Positions 1-8,623 of a DNA stretch of 64,000 bases are shown piece after piece. Made by a program: the position numbers and the translations under genes. Each line of letters begins with the position of its first letter. Position 1 is the stretch's first letter. The notes under the pieces are model-generated. The model saw nothing but the letters and a program-made list of their open reading frames with translations, had not been told where the DNA came from and did no database searches. The stretch lies in NCBI GenBank assembly GCA_012735245.1, contig JAAYHU010000027.1, positions 1 to 64,000 of the forward strand, read 5' to 3'. This DNA is from Tissierellia bacterium (GTDB lineage: Bacteria > Bacillota > Clostridia > Tissierellales > Tissierellaceae).

Positions 1-114
1 CTTAGCCATATAGTAATCCTTTTCCCATTCTTCAATGGACCCATACATTGATTCCAGATCCCATTTATATTTCTCTGGAATATCTTTTCTCTCTAGTATT
101 TCTTTCTTAGACAT
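1..114 (-). CDS. pepF: Oligoendopeptidase F (M3 family), N-terminal fragment
   Basis: Only the first 38 codons lie in the window; the gene runs off the left edge. The reverse-strand translation starts MSKKEILERKDIPEKYKWDL and continues with a Trp-rich stretch (ESMYGSIEEW). This is the conserved opening of PepF-type zinc metallopeptidases of family M3, cytoplasmic enzymes that cleave short peptides. The zinc-binding HExxH motif lies far downstream and is not visible. The ATG at 112-114 follows a GGAGGAAAG ribosome binding site 13 bases after the upstream PBP gene ends, so it is probably co-transcribed with the cell-wall cluster. The family call rests on the N-terminus alone. Confidence 0.75.
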   Translation of the reverse strand, partial: MSKKEILERKDIPEKYKWDLESMYGSIEEWEKDYYMAK

Positions 115-127
115 TTTCTTTCCTCCT

Positions 128-1534
128 TTATTCTTTAATATTATTTATAGCATGAAGCATTATATCCCTTGCTATGGGAGCAGCAGAGCTACCTCCAGTA
201 GAATCGTCTTCTTCCAATACCACTGCCACTGCCACCTTTGGGTCATCTGCTGGAGCAAATCCAATAAACCAAGCATGAGATTTCCCTGAGGCTGTTTCAG
301 CAGTTCCTGTTTTTCCTGCTACCTTTACATTTTTTATCCTTGCCTTGGTACCAGTACCTGAGTTAACAGTTTCTACCATCATTTCCTTAATTAAATTAGC
401 TTTAATGGGGTCTGTTGCCATTGATAATATTTCAGTAGTATTGGTCCTTATAGTTTTACCCTCCTTAGATAATACTTCTTTAACAAGAATAGGCTTAACT
501 ATTTGACCTCCATTGGCAATACCTGAAGCTACCATTGCCATGTTAAGGGGTGTAACCAATACCTTTCCCTGTCCAATGGAAGCTGCAGCCAATTCTGTTT
601 TATCTAAGAACCCCTTATAGGGAAATTGAGAATTCTTAACTGGCAAATCAAAGGGTATTCTATTGTTAAACATAAATTTTTCTGCCATGTCCCCCAGGGT
701 TTCTTTACCAACTTCGACAGACTTAGTAGCAAAATAAGTGTTACATGAACTCACCAAAGCCCCTTTTAAATCTAGTTTACCGTGGGCCTTATTATTGTAG
801 TCACTAAACTCATATCCTCCTACATTGACACTTCCTGTACATTCATAAGCTGTATCTAAATTTTCCTTTTCTAAAAATGCAGCTGCAGTTACAACCTTAA
901 ATACAGAACCTGGGGCATATAGTCCCTGGGTAGCCCTGTTTACAAGTGGACTATTAGGATCTTCTGTAATTGTTTTCCAATCTTCTTTTAAACTATTTAC
1001 ATCAAAATCTGGTAGGCTGACCATTGCATATATTTCACCATTATTAGGATTCATGGCTACAATAGAACCTTTCTTCCCTCTTAATAGCTCCCTAGCTTTA
1101 GATTGCAGATCATGGTCTATGGTCAACTTAATATTATTCCCTTCTGTCGTAGGAGAAACTAAGTTCTTCAATTCATTTATTGCAGCATTTTCACTAGTAT
1201 TTAATAATGAGTTGTTATATTGTAGTTCCAATCCTGATTTTCCATATTCCCGATAGCTATAACCTATAATATGGCTATATAATCTGCCATATAGGTAATG
1301 TCTTACATAAGTTTCATCCTTCTTTTCGCTATATACTAAAGTTTTACCATTTCTGTCTAAGAAGGAACCCCTTAATATAGCTTCTTCATTAATCCACAAT
1401 CTCTTGTTGTAACTATTTTTTTTTATTGCAGAAGCCTTAAATACTTGAAAATAACTGATGTAGACTATTAAGCTGAGGAAGGCAAGACAAAGCCCAACTA
1501 ACACCAGGATTATTCTCCTAATCTCCTGCTTCAT
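128..1534 (-). CDS. Class B penicillin-binding protein (transpeptidase)
   Basis: This 468-residue protein is a membrane-anchored D,D-transpeptidase that cross-links peptidoglycan outside the cell. It has one N-terminal membrane helix (about residues 7-29), a short dimerisation/pedestal region, and a transpeptidase domain with all three active-site motifs: SVFK (Ser210-Lys213), SCN (Ser263-Asn265) and KTG (Lys408-Gly410). It has no glycosyltransferase domain, and at under 500 residues it resembles the short PbpA type found beside FtsW/RodA. Its start overlaps the end of the FtsW/RodA gene by 17 bases, so the two are translationally coupled. This fits their known partnership, in which a SEDS glycosyltransferase pairs with a class B PBP. 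Whether it serves division, elongation or sporulation cannot be decided from sequence. Confidence 0.93.
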   Translation of the reverse strand: MKQEIRRIILVLVGLCLAFLSLIVYISYFQVFKASAIKKNSYNKRLWINEEAILRGSFLDRNGKTLVYSEKKDETYVRHYLYGRLYSHIIGYSYREYGKSGLELQYNNSLLNTSENAAINELKNLVSPTTEGNNIKLTIDHDLQSKARELLRGKKGSIVAMNPNNGEIYAMVSLPDFDVNSLKEDWKTITEDPNSPLVNRATQGLYAPGSVFKVVTAAAFLEKENLDTAYECTGSVNVGGYEFSDYNNKAHGKLDLKGALVSSCNTYFATKSVEVGKETLGDMAEKFMFNNRIPFDLPVKNSQFPYKGFLDKTELAAASIGQGKVLVTPLNMAMVASGIANGGQIVKPILVKEVLSKEGKTIRTNTTEILSMATDPIKANLIKEMMVETVNSGTGTKARIKNVKVAGKTGTAETASGKSHAWFIGFAPADDPKVAVAVVLEEDDSTGGSSAAPIARDIMLHAINNIKE

Positions 1535-2762
1535 CTAATTCCTCCTTTGTTTTTATCTCTTCAGAGCAGATTTGAAGTATGCCTAAGGCAATAAAACTTG
1601 TTAATATCGAACTTCCACCATAGCTTATAAATGGCAGAGTCAATCCTGTAAGGGGGATCATTTTTATTACTCCCCCCAGGATAATAAAGGACTGAACTCC
1701 GAATAAAATACTAATGCCCAAGGCCAATAATCTATAAAACTTATTTCTTTGTGCTATGGCAATTTTAAATCCCCTATATACTAAAATCATGAAAAGCATT
1801 ATAATTCCTATACCTGTAAATATGCCCATTTCTTCACAGATGGCTGAAAAAATAAAATCTGTATATACAACTGGAATAAAATCTGGGTGGCCTAGGCCAA
1901 GACCTTTTCCAAAAAAACCTCCTTCTGCTATGGCAAATAAGGATTGGGTTATTTGATAGCCCTGTCTTTCTATGTATTTCCAAGGATTGAGCCAGGATTG
2001 AAATCTTATTTTTACATGATCAAATAGGGTATAGCCTAAGATACCAAAGAAAATTGATAAACCTATATTAATAAGAACCAGTTTCCTATCATCTTCATAT
2101 ATAAATTGTATAGCAACAAATATGGTATAAAATACTAAGGCTGTGCCCAAGTCTTTTTGTAAAAATAGAAGCATAATGAAGGAATAAATGATGCCCATTA
2201 AATAATAAGAAGAATATTTGATTTCTTTCCACCTATCTTTATTAGAATAATAGGAACTTAAGATAAATATAAGTAATATCTTTATGATTTCAGAAGGCTG
2301 GAAGGAGAATTGTCCAATATTTACCCAGTTAATGGCACCATGCTTCCTATCACCGAAAACAAAGGTTATGATAAATAGTATATAAGCCCCTATCAAATAA
2401 ATATATGTCAGGTTTTCCCATATTCTAATCTTCCTAATTATGAAATAGGTCAAAAAGAATAGAAAAATCCCCATTGATATCCATATTAATTGTTTTATTC
2501 CAAGACCTTCATTTATCCTATAGATCATAATGATCCCTATGGAAACCAGCATAGTAGTTATTAAAAATATATAATTATCCCCACTAGTAATCTTAGTTAA
2601 AATATAGTTTGATAGGTATATGACCAATACTAGGCCAACTGCCGTTCCTAGGGTCAATTTATCAATATCTTTACCTTTATAGATTAATAGCAAGGTTAAG
2701 CCTAAGACTTGAAATATAAATAATAGATTTCGTGGAGACCTACTTAATATCCCTTTATTCAT
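1518..2762 (-). CDS. FtsW/RodA/SpoVE (SEDS) family peptidoglycan glycosyltransferase
   Basis: A 414-residue integral membrane protein with about ten hydrophobic helices. It is a SEDS-family protein, which polymerises lipid II into glycan strands. Family signatures are visible: the region after GAINW (WVNIGQFSFQPSEIIKI), the segment around LQKDLGTALVF that carries the conserved catalytic Asp, and the C-terminal LPFISYGGSSI motif. It lies between the FHA-domain gene (10-base gap) and the PBP gene (17-base overlap), which suggests one wall-synthesis operon. RodA and FtsW cannot be told apart from the sequence alone. Confidence 0.93.
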   Translation of the reverse strand: MNKGILSRSPRNLLFIFQVLGLTLLLIYKGKDIDKLTLGTAVGLVLVIYLSNYILTKITSGDNYIFLITTMLVSIGIIMIYRINEGLGIKQLIWISMGIFLFFLTYFIIRKIRIWENLTYIYLIGAYILFIITFVFGDRKHGAINWVNIGQFSFQPSEIIKILLIFILSSYYSNKDRWKEIKYSSYYLMGIIYSFIMLLFLQKDLGTALVFYTIFVAIQFIYEDDRKLVLINIGLSIFFGILGYTLFDHVKIRFQSWLNPWKYIERQGYQITQSLFAIAEGGFFGKGLGLGHPDFIPVVYTDFIFSAICEEMGIFTGIGIIMLFMILVYRGFKIAIAQRNKFYRLLALGISILFGVQSFIILGGVIKMIPLTGLTLPFISYGGSSILTSFIALGILQICSEEIKTKEELDEAGD

Positions 2763-2771
2763 AGTATCTTC

Positions 2772-3203
2772 CTACTTTCTATTTACGAATAAAAATTCGA
2801 TTTGTCCTGCCTTTATAATATCACCATCTTGTAATTTTACAATATCGTATATCTTATCTCCGTTTAAATATGTACCATTGGCACTTCCCAAATCTTCCAA
2901 ATAGTATTCATCTTCATCTTCTACAATTTGAAAATGTTCCTTAGAAATATAAGGGTCTTTTACTACAATATGATTTTCTCCATGTCTACCTAGGGTTAGA
3001 ACCTTATCGATTATATAATATTCCTCGATTTTATATGGTAGATAATCTTTTCTGTTTATCAATTTTATGTAAGCTTTATTGTCAAAGGACACTACATTCA
3101 TACCCTTAATATCTAGATAGATTAGTCTTATTATGCTAAATATAAACAAGTATATAATGATAATAAAAATATACTTAAATAATAGCGCAAGAATATTATA
3201 CAT
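2772..3203 (-). CDS. Membrane-anchored FHA-domain protein
   Basis: A 143-residue protein with one N-terminal membrane segment (about residues 8-28) followed by a forkhead-associated domain. The FHA core is visible as LGRHGENHIVV, then SKEHFQI, then LEDLGSANGTYLNG, which are the Gly-Arg, Ser-His and Asn-Gly positions that hold phosphothreonine peptides. It is the first gene of the FHA-FtsW-PBP cluster. The arrangement resembles the actinobacterial fhaB-rodA-pbpA clusters, but no Ser/Thr kinase or phosphatase gene is present here. It probably couples phosphorylation to the wall machinery, which is inference from context. Confidence 0.88.
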   Translation of the reverse strand: MYNILALLFKYIFIIIIYLFIFSIIRLIYLDIKGMNVVSFDNKAYIKLINRKDYLPYKIEEYYIIDKVLTLGRHGENHIVVKDPYISKEHFQIVEDEDEYYLEDLGSANGTYLNGDKIYDIVKLQDGDIIKAGQIEFLFVNRK

Positions 3204-3368
3204 GATATAACCTCCACCCTCCCTATATTAAACTATGTTATCACAAACTTTCCCCATTGTGAATTCTTTTAAACCCTAGTATAAAAAATATTATTTAATT
3301 TTTTATAGGTATTTAAAGTATTTGAGATTTCTGATACAATTATAGTAAATAAAAATGAGGTGATGGAA

Positions 3369-3773
3369 TTGGGAAAATTAAGACGTTCTATTAATGATAG
3401 GGTTTTCTCTGGAGTCTGCGGAGGTATAGGAGAATATTTTAATATTGACCCAACTATAGTCCGTATAATATGGGTATTGCTGTCATTACGGTCTTTTGGT
3501 ACATCCTTAGTAATATATCTTATATGCAGCTTTATTATACCAGAAGACGACGGGGTAATTTATAGCAATGATTATGATAGTGAAAAATATGAAAAAATCA
3601 GAAGAAATACACCTATTTTCATAGGCATAGGCTTAATAGTTTGGGGAACCATTTCTTTAGCTAACATTATATTCCCTTGGTTTCATATAAAAATAAGAAA
3701 CCTATGGAATTATTGGCCTGTTTTGTTGATTGTACTGGGATTATACTTAATATTTAACCAAAGAGAAAAATAG
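3369..3773 (+). CDS. PspC-domain membrane protein
   Basis: A small membrane protein with an N-terminal PspC domain, seen as LRRSINDRVFSGVCGGIGEYF followed by DPTIVRIIWVLL. The domain has one to two membrane helices, and two more hydrophobic helices follow in the C-terminal half. PspC proteins are linked to envelope stress responses. I chose the TTG at 3369 as the start because GAGGTGAT at 3357-3364 sits at ideal spacing before it, and because family members begin a few residues before the conserved L-R-S-x-N-D-R. GTG 3360 and ATG 3363 overlap the ribosome binding site and are less likely. recX follows after 13 bases, so the two are probably co-transcribed. Confidence 0.82.
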   Translation: MGKLRRSINDRVFSGVCGGIGEYFNIDPTIVRIIWVLLSLRSFGTSLVIYLICSFIIPEDDGVIYSNDYDSEKYEKIRRNTPIFIGIGLIVWGTISLANIIFPWFHIKIRNLWNYWPVLLIVLGLYLIFNQREK

Positions 3774-3786
3774 AAAGAGGGATTTT

Positions 3787-4398
3787 ATGAGGATAACAAA
3801 AATAGAACCTCAAAGAAACAGAAATAGGGTTAATATCTATATAGATAATAGGTTTGCTATAGGCCTAGATGATGAAATTAGGTATAAGTACGGATTGGAA
3901 ATAGATATGGAAATAGATGATGATTTTGTTAAGGAGATCCTTCTAGCCGAAGAAAAAAATAAAGCCATTAATTATGCCCTAAGACTACTTTCCTATAGGG
4001 CTAGATCTGAAAAAGAAATATATGATGCCCTTAAACGTAAAGGCTTTGATGATAATATTATAGAAGATACCATTTATTATTGCAAAGAAAAAGAATATTT
4101 AAATGACCGTGACTTTGCTGAAAGTTTTGTTAGAGATAAAATCAATTTTTCAAAACTTGGGCCCGAAAGAATTAGATACGAGTTAAGATTAAAAGGAATA
4201 TCTGAGGACATAATCAATAGGGTACTAAGGGTTAGCAGGGATGAACAATTTGAAACAGCCTTGGAACTAGGGAAAAAAAGGATAAGGCTATATAAGGACG
4301 ATACCAAAGATGCTAAGTACAGGAAGCTTAGTGGTTTTTTACAAAGAAAGGGTTACTCTTATGAGATAGTATCTAAGGTACTAAAAGAACTTTTGTAA
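3787..4398 (+). CDS. recX: Regulatory protein RecX
   Basis: A 203-residue cytoplasmic protein of the RecX family, which binds RecA filaments and limits their activity in recombination and SOS. The family signatures are the three-helix repeats: ALRLLSYRARSEKEIYDAL, then YLNDRDFAESFVRDKINF, then KLGPERIRYELRLKGI. The N-terminal extension typical of Firmicutes RecX is present, and length fits the family. recA itself is not in the window. The start ATG at 3787 follows an AAAGAGGG ribosome binding site. Confidence 0.92.
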   Translation: MRITKIEPQRNRNRVNIYIDNRFAIGLDDEIRYKYGLEIDMEIDDDFVKEILLAEEKNKAINYALRLLSYRARSEKEIYDALKRKGFDDNIIEDTIYYCKEKEYLNDRDFAESFVRDKINFSKLGPERIRYELRLKGISEDIINRVLRVSRDEQFETALELGKKRIRLYKDDTKDAKYRKLSGFLQRKGYSYEIVSKVLKELL

Positions 4399-4437
4399 TT
4401 AAAATTTAGCTGAAATCTAATATAGAGAGGTGGCAAA

Positions 4438-5001
4438 ATGACTCATTTTTTTGATAAGGTAGCTAGAAATCCGATAATAGCTGCCATTAATGATTTAAAT
4501 GATTTAGATTCCGCCTTAGAAAGTCCCACTGAAATCATCTTTTTACTTACAGGAAATATTTTTAACTTAAAGGAAATTTCCCATAGGGTTAGGTCAAAAA
4601 ACAAGAGCCTATATATTCATATTGAGTCCATTGATGGTTTTTCTAAGGATACTTGGGGCTTGGAATATATAGTAAAAAATATCTATCCAGATGGCATAAT
4701 AACTGAGAAAAAAAACTTAGTAAAGCTGTGTAAAGATATGGGAGTCTTTACTATTCAGAGAATGCTCATTCATGATTCCATAGCTTTGAGAAATTCAATA
4801 AATTCTATTAAAAGTTTAAGACCTTCAGCCATTGAAATTTTACCTGGTATAATGCCCAAGGTAATTAGAAGAATTATCCAAGAAACCAAAATATCCGTAA
4901 TAGCCAGTGGGCTTATTACGGATAAGGATGATGTCATTTCTAGTTTAGAAGCTGGCTCTACTGCCATATCTACAGCCAATAAAGATATTTGGTACATATA
5001 A
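4438..5001 (+). CDS. glpP: Glycerol-3-phosphate-responsive antiterminator GlpP
   Basis: A 187-residue protein of the GlpP family, RNA-binding TIM-barrel-like antiterminators that respond to glycerol-3-phosphate and control glp operons. Recognisable motifs are PIIAAIND near the N-terminus, IFLLTGNIFNL, HIESIDGFSKD, GIITEK, and AIEILPGIMPKV, followed by a glycine-rich end (VIASGLITDKDDV). No glycerol-uptake or glycerol-kinase genes are in the window, so the regulated operon must lie elsewhere. The gene has its own AGAGAGGTGG ribosome binding site and ends just before the convergent lipoprotein gene. Confidence 0.88.
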   Translation: MTHFFDKVARNPIIAAINDLNDLDSALESPTEIIFLLTGNIFNLKEISHRVRSKNKSLYIHIESIDGFSKDTWGLEYIVKNIYPDGIITEKKNLVKLCKDMGVFTIQRMLIHDSIALRNSINSIKSLRPSAIEILPGIMPKVIRRIIQETKISVIASGLITDKDDVISSLEAGSTAISTANKDIWYI

Positions 5002-5002
5002 T

Positions 5003-6502
5003 CTATTTTATTTTTATTCCTCCGCTACGTATTACTTCCTCTTCCCAAAGAGTAGTATACCTACCTAAGGACCATTCTGCCATTATGATACTATCAGAAC
5101 TATTTAACTTTATTCTTCCCAGCTCCTTTGAAGAAATCTCCCTGTTCTCTATGGCGTATATTTGTAAATTATTTCTTGTTACTACTATAAGTATATCTTC
5201 ATTAGGTGAAGTAAATGCATCTATGGCTTCTGGTATTTTTGATTTAATTTTGTTCCAAGAAATTATCAATTCATCATAATTAACTAGTTCCTTAGGAGGT
5301 ATAGCCTTAATGTTAAAATCCCTATATAACTCTTCGCCATCAGTATTATAATTAATACGTCCCTTCATTATCCAATAACCATTTCTCCTAAATAATCCAA
5401 AACTCTCCTCATCAAGATACATACTTGTATCAGACTTCATAATGCCTTGAGCACCTTCTAAAAAAGTTCTTAAACCTTCAGCTCCTAAAATATCGGATAT
5501 GGTAACTGCCTTGCCATTGTCTAAGTAATCTATAGGATAGGTTTTTAAATTCTTTCTGTTGTTAGATAGCTCTATTTCTTCTACTGAAATATAATCGTTG
5601 CCTACGTAGAGTATATTTTTTATTATTGAAGGTTCTATAGCTGCTAATTCCATTTGTCCAAATTCAAAAGTAAATAGCTTAGCATCTTCAACATATTCCT
5701 CTGGATATTTTCTTTTTTCTACAGCCTTTATCTCATCGATTATACTATTGTTATTTGTATTCCTATCAACATTTATCATCCAAAATCCCCTTTTCCTTGG
5801 AACCAATAGGTTATCCAATTCATAAATTGAAGAAAGGTTCCTATTGTTGGTCCTTATCCAAATGGTTTTATATATCCAATTATCCTCTTGATTTATTTCG
5901 TCGTAGTCATAGGATTTAATTCCTAGAAGAATTCCAGACCTTAAAGTATCCACCTCTTCTATATTGGATATTCTCATTAAATTCTGTTCAACACTTATAT
6001 ATCTTTCTATCTCTTCTTTGCTTATTTCATCTACAGTCTTTCTTAAAAAATAGAATTTATCCTCATCAAAAAAAAACATTTCATCTTCACTGTATTTTAT
6101 AAATTCATAAAAAAATTGATTGTTGCTGGAAACAGCAATTACCTCTACTTCTTTTTCACTTAAATTTAAGTAGTCTGGATTAACTTTATATTTGTATAAT
6201 AGGTAATCTGTAAGATTTACATTTTTATATTTAAAGGTTGGTTCTAAAACAAAATCCCTATCCACTACAACTGCTGAGTTATGAAACAATACTTCTCTAC
6301 CAATAAGGGATTCTTTCGTATCTGTAACTCCCTTTATATATGGACTATCTATTGATTCCTCGATTGTCCACTTTCCAGATATGGGTGGCAGTTGGTTTTC
6401 AGGTGCTATTATACTATCCTTTATTTGTAATTTCCCATTACTGCATGAGGTTAACATATTTGATAATATTAGTAATATAACAACCAGATAGAATTTTTTC
6501 AT
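5003..6502 (-). CDS. Lipoprotein of unknown function downstream of a two-component system
   Basis: A 499-residue predicted lipoprotein. The signal peptide ends in a lipobox (LTSC, lipidated Cys20), so the rest should sit on the outer face of the membrane. I do not recognise a domain; the protein is rich in beta-type and charged segments. Its start codon overlaps the histidine kinase stop by four bases (ATGA type), so it is translationally coupled. By analogy with the YycH/YycI proteins beside WalK it could modulate the kinase, but I see no sequence support for that homology. It is the last gene of the four-gene operon. Confidence 0.75.
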   Translation of the reverse strand: MKKFYLVVILLILSNMLTSCSNGKLQIKDSIIAPENQLPPISGKWTIEESIDSPYIKGVTDTKESLIGREVLFHNSAVVVDRDFVLEPTFKYKNVNLTDYLLYKYKVNPDYLNLSEKEVEVIAVSSNNQFFYEFIKYSEDEMFFFDEDKFYFLRKTVDEISKEEIERYISVEQNLMRISNIEEVDTLRSGILLGIKSYDYDEINQEDNWIYKTIWIRTNNRNLSSIYELDNLLVPRKRGFWMINVDRNTNNNSIIDEIKAVEKRKYPEEYVEDAKLFTFEFGQMELAAIEPSIIKNILYVGNDYISVEEIELSNNRKNLKTYPIDYLDNGKAVTISDILGAEGLRTFLEGAQGIMKSDTSMYLDEESFGLFRRNGYWIMKGRINYNTDGEELYRDFNIKAIPPKELVNYDELIISWNKIKSKIPEAIDAFTSPNEDILIVVTRNNLQIYAIENREISSKELGRIKLNSSDSIIMAEWSLGRYTTLWEEEVIRSGGIKIK

Positions 6503-7899
6503 ATTTTGTCCTCCTCAATGGGCAGTTTAATCACAACTTGGGTTCCTTCGTTTACAACTGAAAATATATCCATAGTGCCATTATGTAACTTAACTATTTC
6601 ATCGCATATTGATAAGCCAATACCACTATGGGACTTACTATTTTTGCCCTTATAAAACTTTTCCTTTACCCTGGATAGGTCTTCTTCTTGTATTCCAACT
6701 CCATTATCCTTTACTTCTAAAACTAAGCTTTCATTTTCCTTATAGGCCTTTAATTCAACCATCCCACCTTCTGAAGTGAATTTAAAGGCGTTATCCAACA
6801 AATTTATGAGCACTTGTTTAATCCTATTTTCATCACCTATGAAAGTACCTAGGTTGTTTTGGACATTTACTATAAAATCGATTTTATTGTTATTAGCCCT
6901 AGGCCTCAATTGCTTTCCAATCATTTCAATAGTTTTTCTTATTTCGAATTCATCCTTTTCTAGCTTAATTCTCCCTGATACAAATCTAGAGAAATCTAAT
7001 AATTCCTCCACCATGGCAGTCAACCTGTCACTTTCCTTTTCTATAATATTTAATCCATCTATAATAATTTCATTATCTTGAATATCTTCAGATTTTAAAG
7101 TAACAGCCCAACCTTTAATGGAAGTTAAAGGGGTTCTCAATTCATGGGATATTGATGAAATAAAATCATTTTTTATCTGCTCCTTCTTAATTAATTCCTC
7201 TGCCATATAATTAAGAGTATCAGAAAGCTTCCCTATTTCATCCTTTAGCTTTACATTGCTCCTAACCTTTAGCTGGCCATTGGCCATTTTTTCAGCCACT
7301 TGAGTAACTTCTTTTAAAGGCTTAACTATTGAATTTGCGAGGAAAATACTAACTACACCAGAAATGAAAATAACCATTAACCCCATACCTAACAAAACCA
7401 ATGCCAGGGTCAATATTGTTTCATTGACCTCTTTTAAAGATGATATGAATCTAATAATTCCAACTACCCTATCTTCATATTTTATAGGGGCTGACACTGA
7501 CATTACTGGACTATCATAATAATCTACATTGCCTACCCAGCTACCATTTTCACCAGCAATTGCCATTTGAATATCTGGAAATAGGTTTGATTCATCATTT
7601 TTAGCACCTAGGGAATCCATCAAAAGCTTCCCCTTAGGATCTAAAATCTGCACCTGGGCATTTGTATGTTGCCAAAAAACATCTATATCATCTATAACAA
7701 TATCTTCCAGGGTCTCTGAGGAAAAATACCTTAAATAATAATCAATAGACAATTCTATTTCATTTGTAAGGATTGCCTCCACATTTTTATAATAATACTC
7801 CTTAACCCCATTGATAAGTACTACTTCTAATATGACTACAGTTATAACTATAATGAGCATAAAATTTATAACTAATCTAGTCTTAATACTTTTTCTCAT
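6499..7899 (-). CDS. Sensor histidine kinase (HAMP-HisKA-HATPase)
   Basis: A 466-residue membrane sensor kinase. In order: a first membrane helix (about 10-30), an extracytoplasmic sensor domain (about 31-160), a second helix (about 162-187), a HAMP linker, and a HisKA dimerisation domain with phospho-acceptor His252 in SISHELRTPLTS. A HATPase domain follows with an N box (NLLDNAFKFT), a G1 box (DNGVGI) and a G2 box (GIGLSI). It lies 15 bases after the OmpR-type regulator gene, its obvious partner. The layout resembles PhoR/ResE/WalK-type kinases. The signal is unknown. Confidence 0.93.
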   Translation of the reverse strand: MRKSIKTRLVINFMLIIVITVVILEVVLINGVKEYYYKNVEAILTNEIELSIDYYLRYFSSETLEDIVIDDIDVFWQHTNAQVQILDPKGKLLMDSLGAKNDESNLFPDIQMAIAGENGSWVGNVDYYDSPVMSVSAPIKYEDRVVGIIRFISSLKEVNETILTLALVLLGMGLMVIFISGVVSIFLANSIVKPLKEVTQVAEKMANGQLKVRSNVKLKDEIGKLSDTLNYMAEELIKKEQIKNDFISSISHELRTPLTSIKGWAVTLKSEDIQDNEIIIDGLNIIEKESDRLTAMVEELLDFSRFVSGRIKLEKDEFEIRKTIEMIGKQLRPRANNNKIDFIVNVQNNLGTFIGDENRIKQVLINLLDNAFKFTSEGGMVELKAYKENESLVLEVKDNGVGIQEEDLSRVKEKFYKGKNSKSHSGIGLSICDEIVKLHNGTMDIFSVVNEGTQVVIKLPIEEDKI

Positions 7900-7914
7900 T
7901 ATATTTCACCTAAG

Positions 7915-8610
7915 TTAATTCTTTTCCTTCCATCTGTAACCTATTCCCCAAACTGTCTCAATATAAACAGGATTGCTAGGGTCTTCTTCTATTTTAGCCC
8001 TAAGTCTTCTTATATTTACATCTACAATTTTTGAATCACCAATGAAATCATAACCCCAGACCATATTCAATATTTCATCTCTTTTAAAAGCTCGTCCTGG
8101 CTGTTCTAAAAACAATTTGGCAATTGCATATTCTGTAGGAGTTAATTCTATTTCTTCATCATTTTTATAAAACTTTCTAGAATAGGTATCTATTTTAAAA
8201 GGCTTACAGATTAATAAATTGCTTTTTTCCATTTCCTTTGAGGAATCTATCCTTCTTGCTAAGGATTTTACCCTTAAAACTAATTCGGTGGGATTAAAAG
8301 GCTTGGTCATATAGTCATCTGTACCATATTCTAATCCCATAATTTTATCAATATCTTGGGATTTAGCTGTTAACATTATAATACCCATTTTGGGAAACTC
8401 ATGCCGCAATATCTTACATACTTGAAATCCATCTATACCAGGTAGCATTATGTCTAAGATGGCTATATGGATATTCTCTTTTCTAGCAATTGCTAAGCCC
8501 TCTTCTCCAGTTTCAGCTTCAAATACCTTGAACCCACTTCTCTCAAGGTTTATTTTTACAAATTTTCTAATAGAAGATTCATCTTCAACGATTAATACTG
8601 TTTTATCCAT
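7915..8610 (-). CDS. OmpR/PhoB-family response regulator
   Basis: A 231-residue response regulator with an N-terminal receiver domain and a C-terminal winged-helix DNA-binding domain. The receiver has acidic residues in VEDE, phospho-acceptor Asp53 (ILDIMLPGID) and Lys103 (TKPFNP). The DNA-binding end shows the family signature VDVNIRRLRAKIEEDP and GYRW. It sits between the deacetylase gene (13 bases upstream) and the kinase gene. The TGTAAC repeats with 11-bp phasing ahead of the operon are the kind of site this family binds, so autoregulation is likely but unproven. Confidence 0.94.
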   Translation of the reverse strand: MDKTVLIVEDESSIRKFVKINLERSGFKVFEAETGEEGLAIARKENIHIAILDIMLPGIDGFQVCKILRHEFPKMGIIMLTAKSQDIDKIMGLEYGTDDYMTKPFNPTELVLRVKSLARRIDSSKEMEKSNLLICKPFKIDTYSRKFYKNDEEIELTPTEYAIAKLFLEQPGRAFKRDEILNMVWGYDFIGDSKIVDVNIRRLRAKIEEDPSNPVYIETVWGIGYRWKEKN

Positions 8611-8623
8611 ATTGTCACCCTTA

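Noticed and set aside
3204-3359. Promoter pair between the FHA and PspC genes
   Set aside because: Only weak matches (TTTAAA with TACAAT at 17) were found, not strong enough to list.
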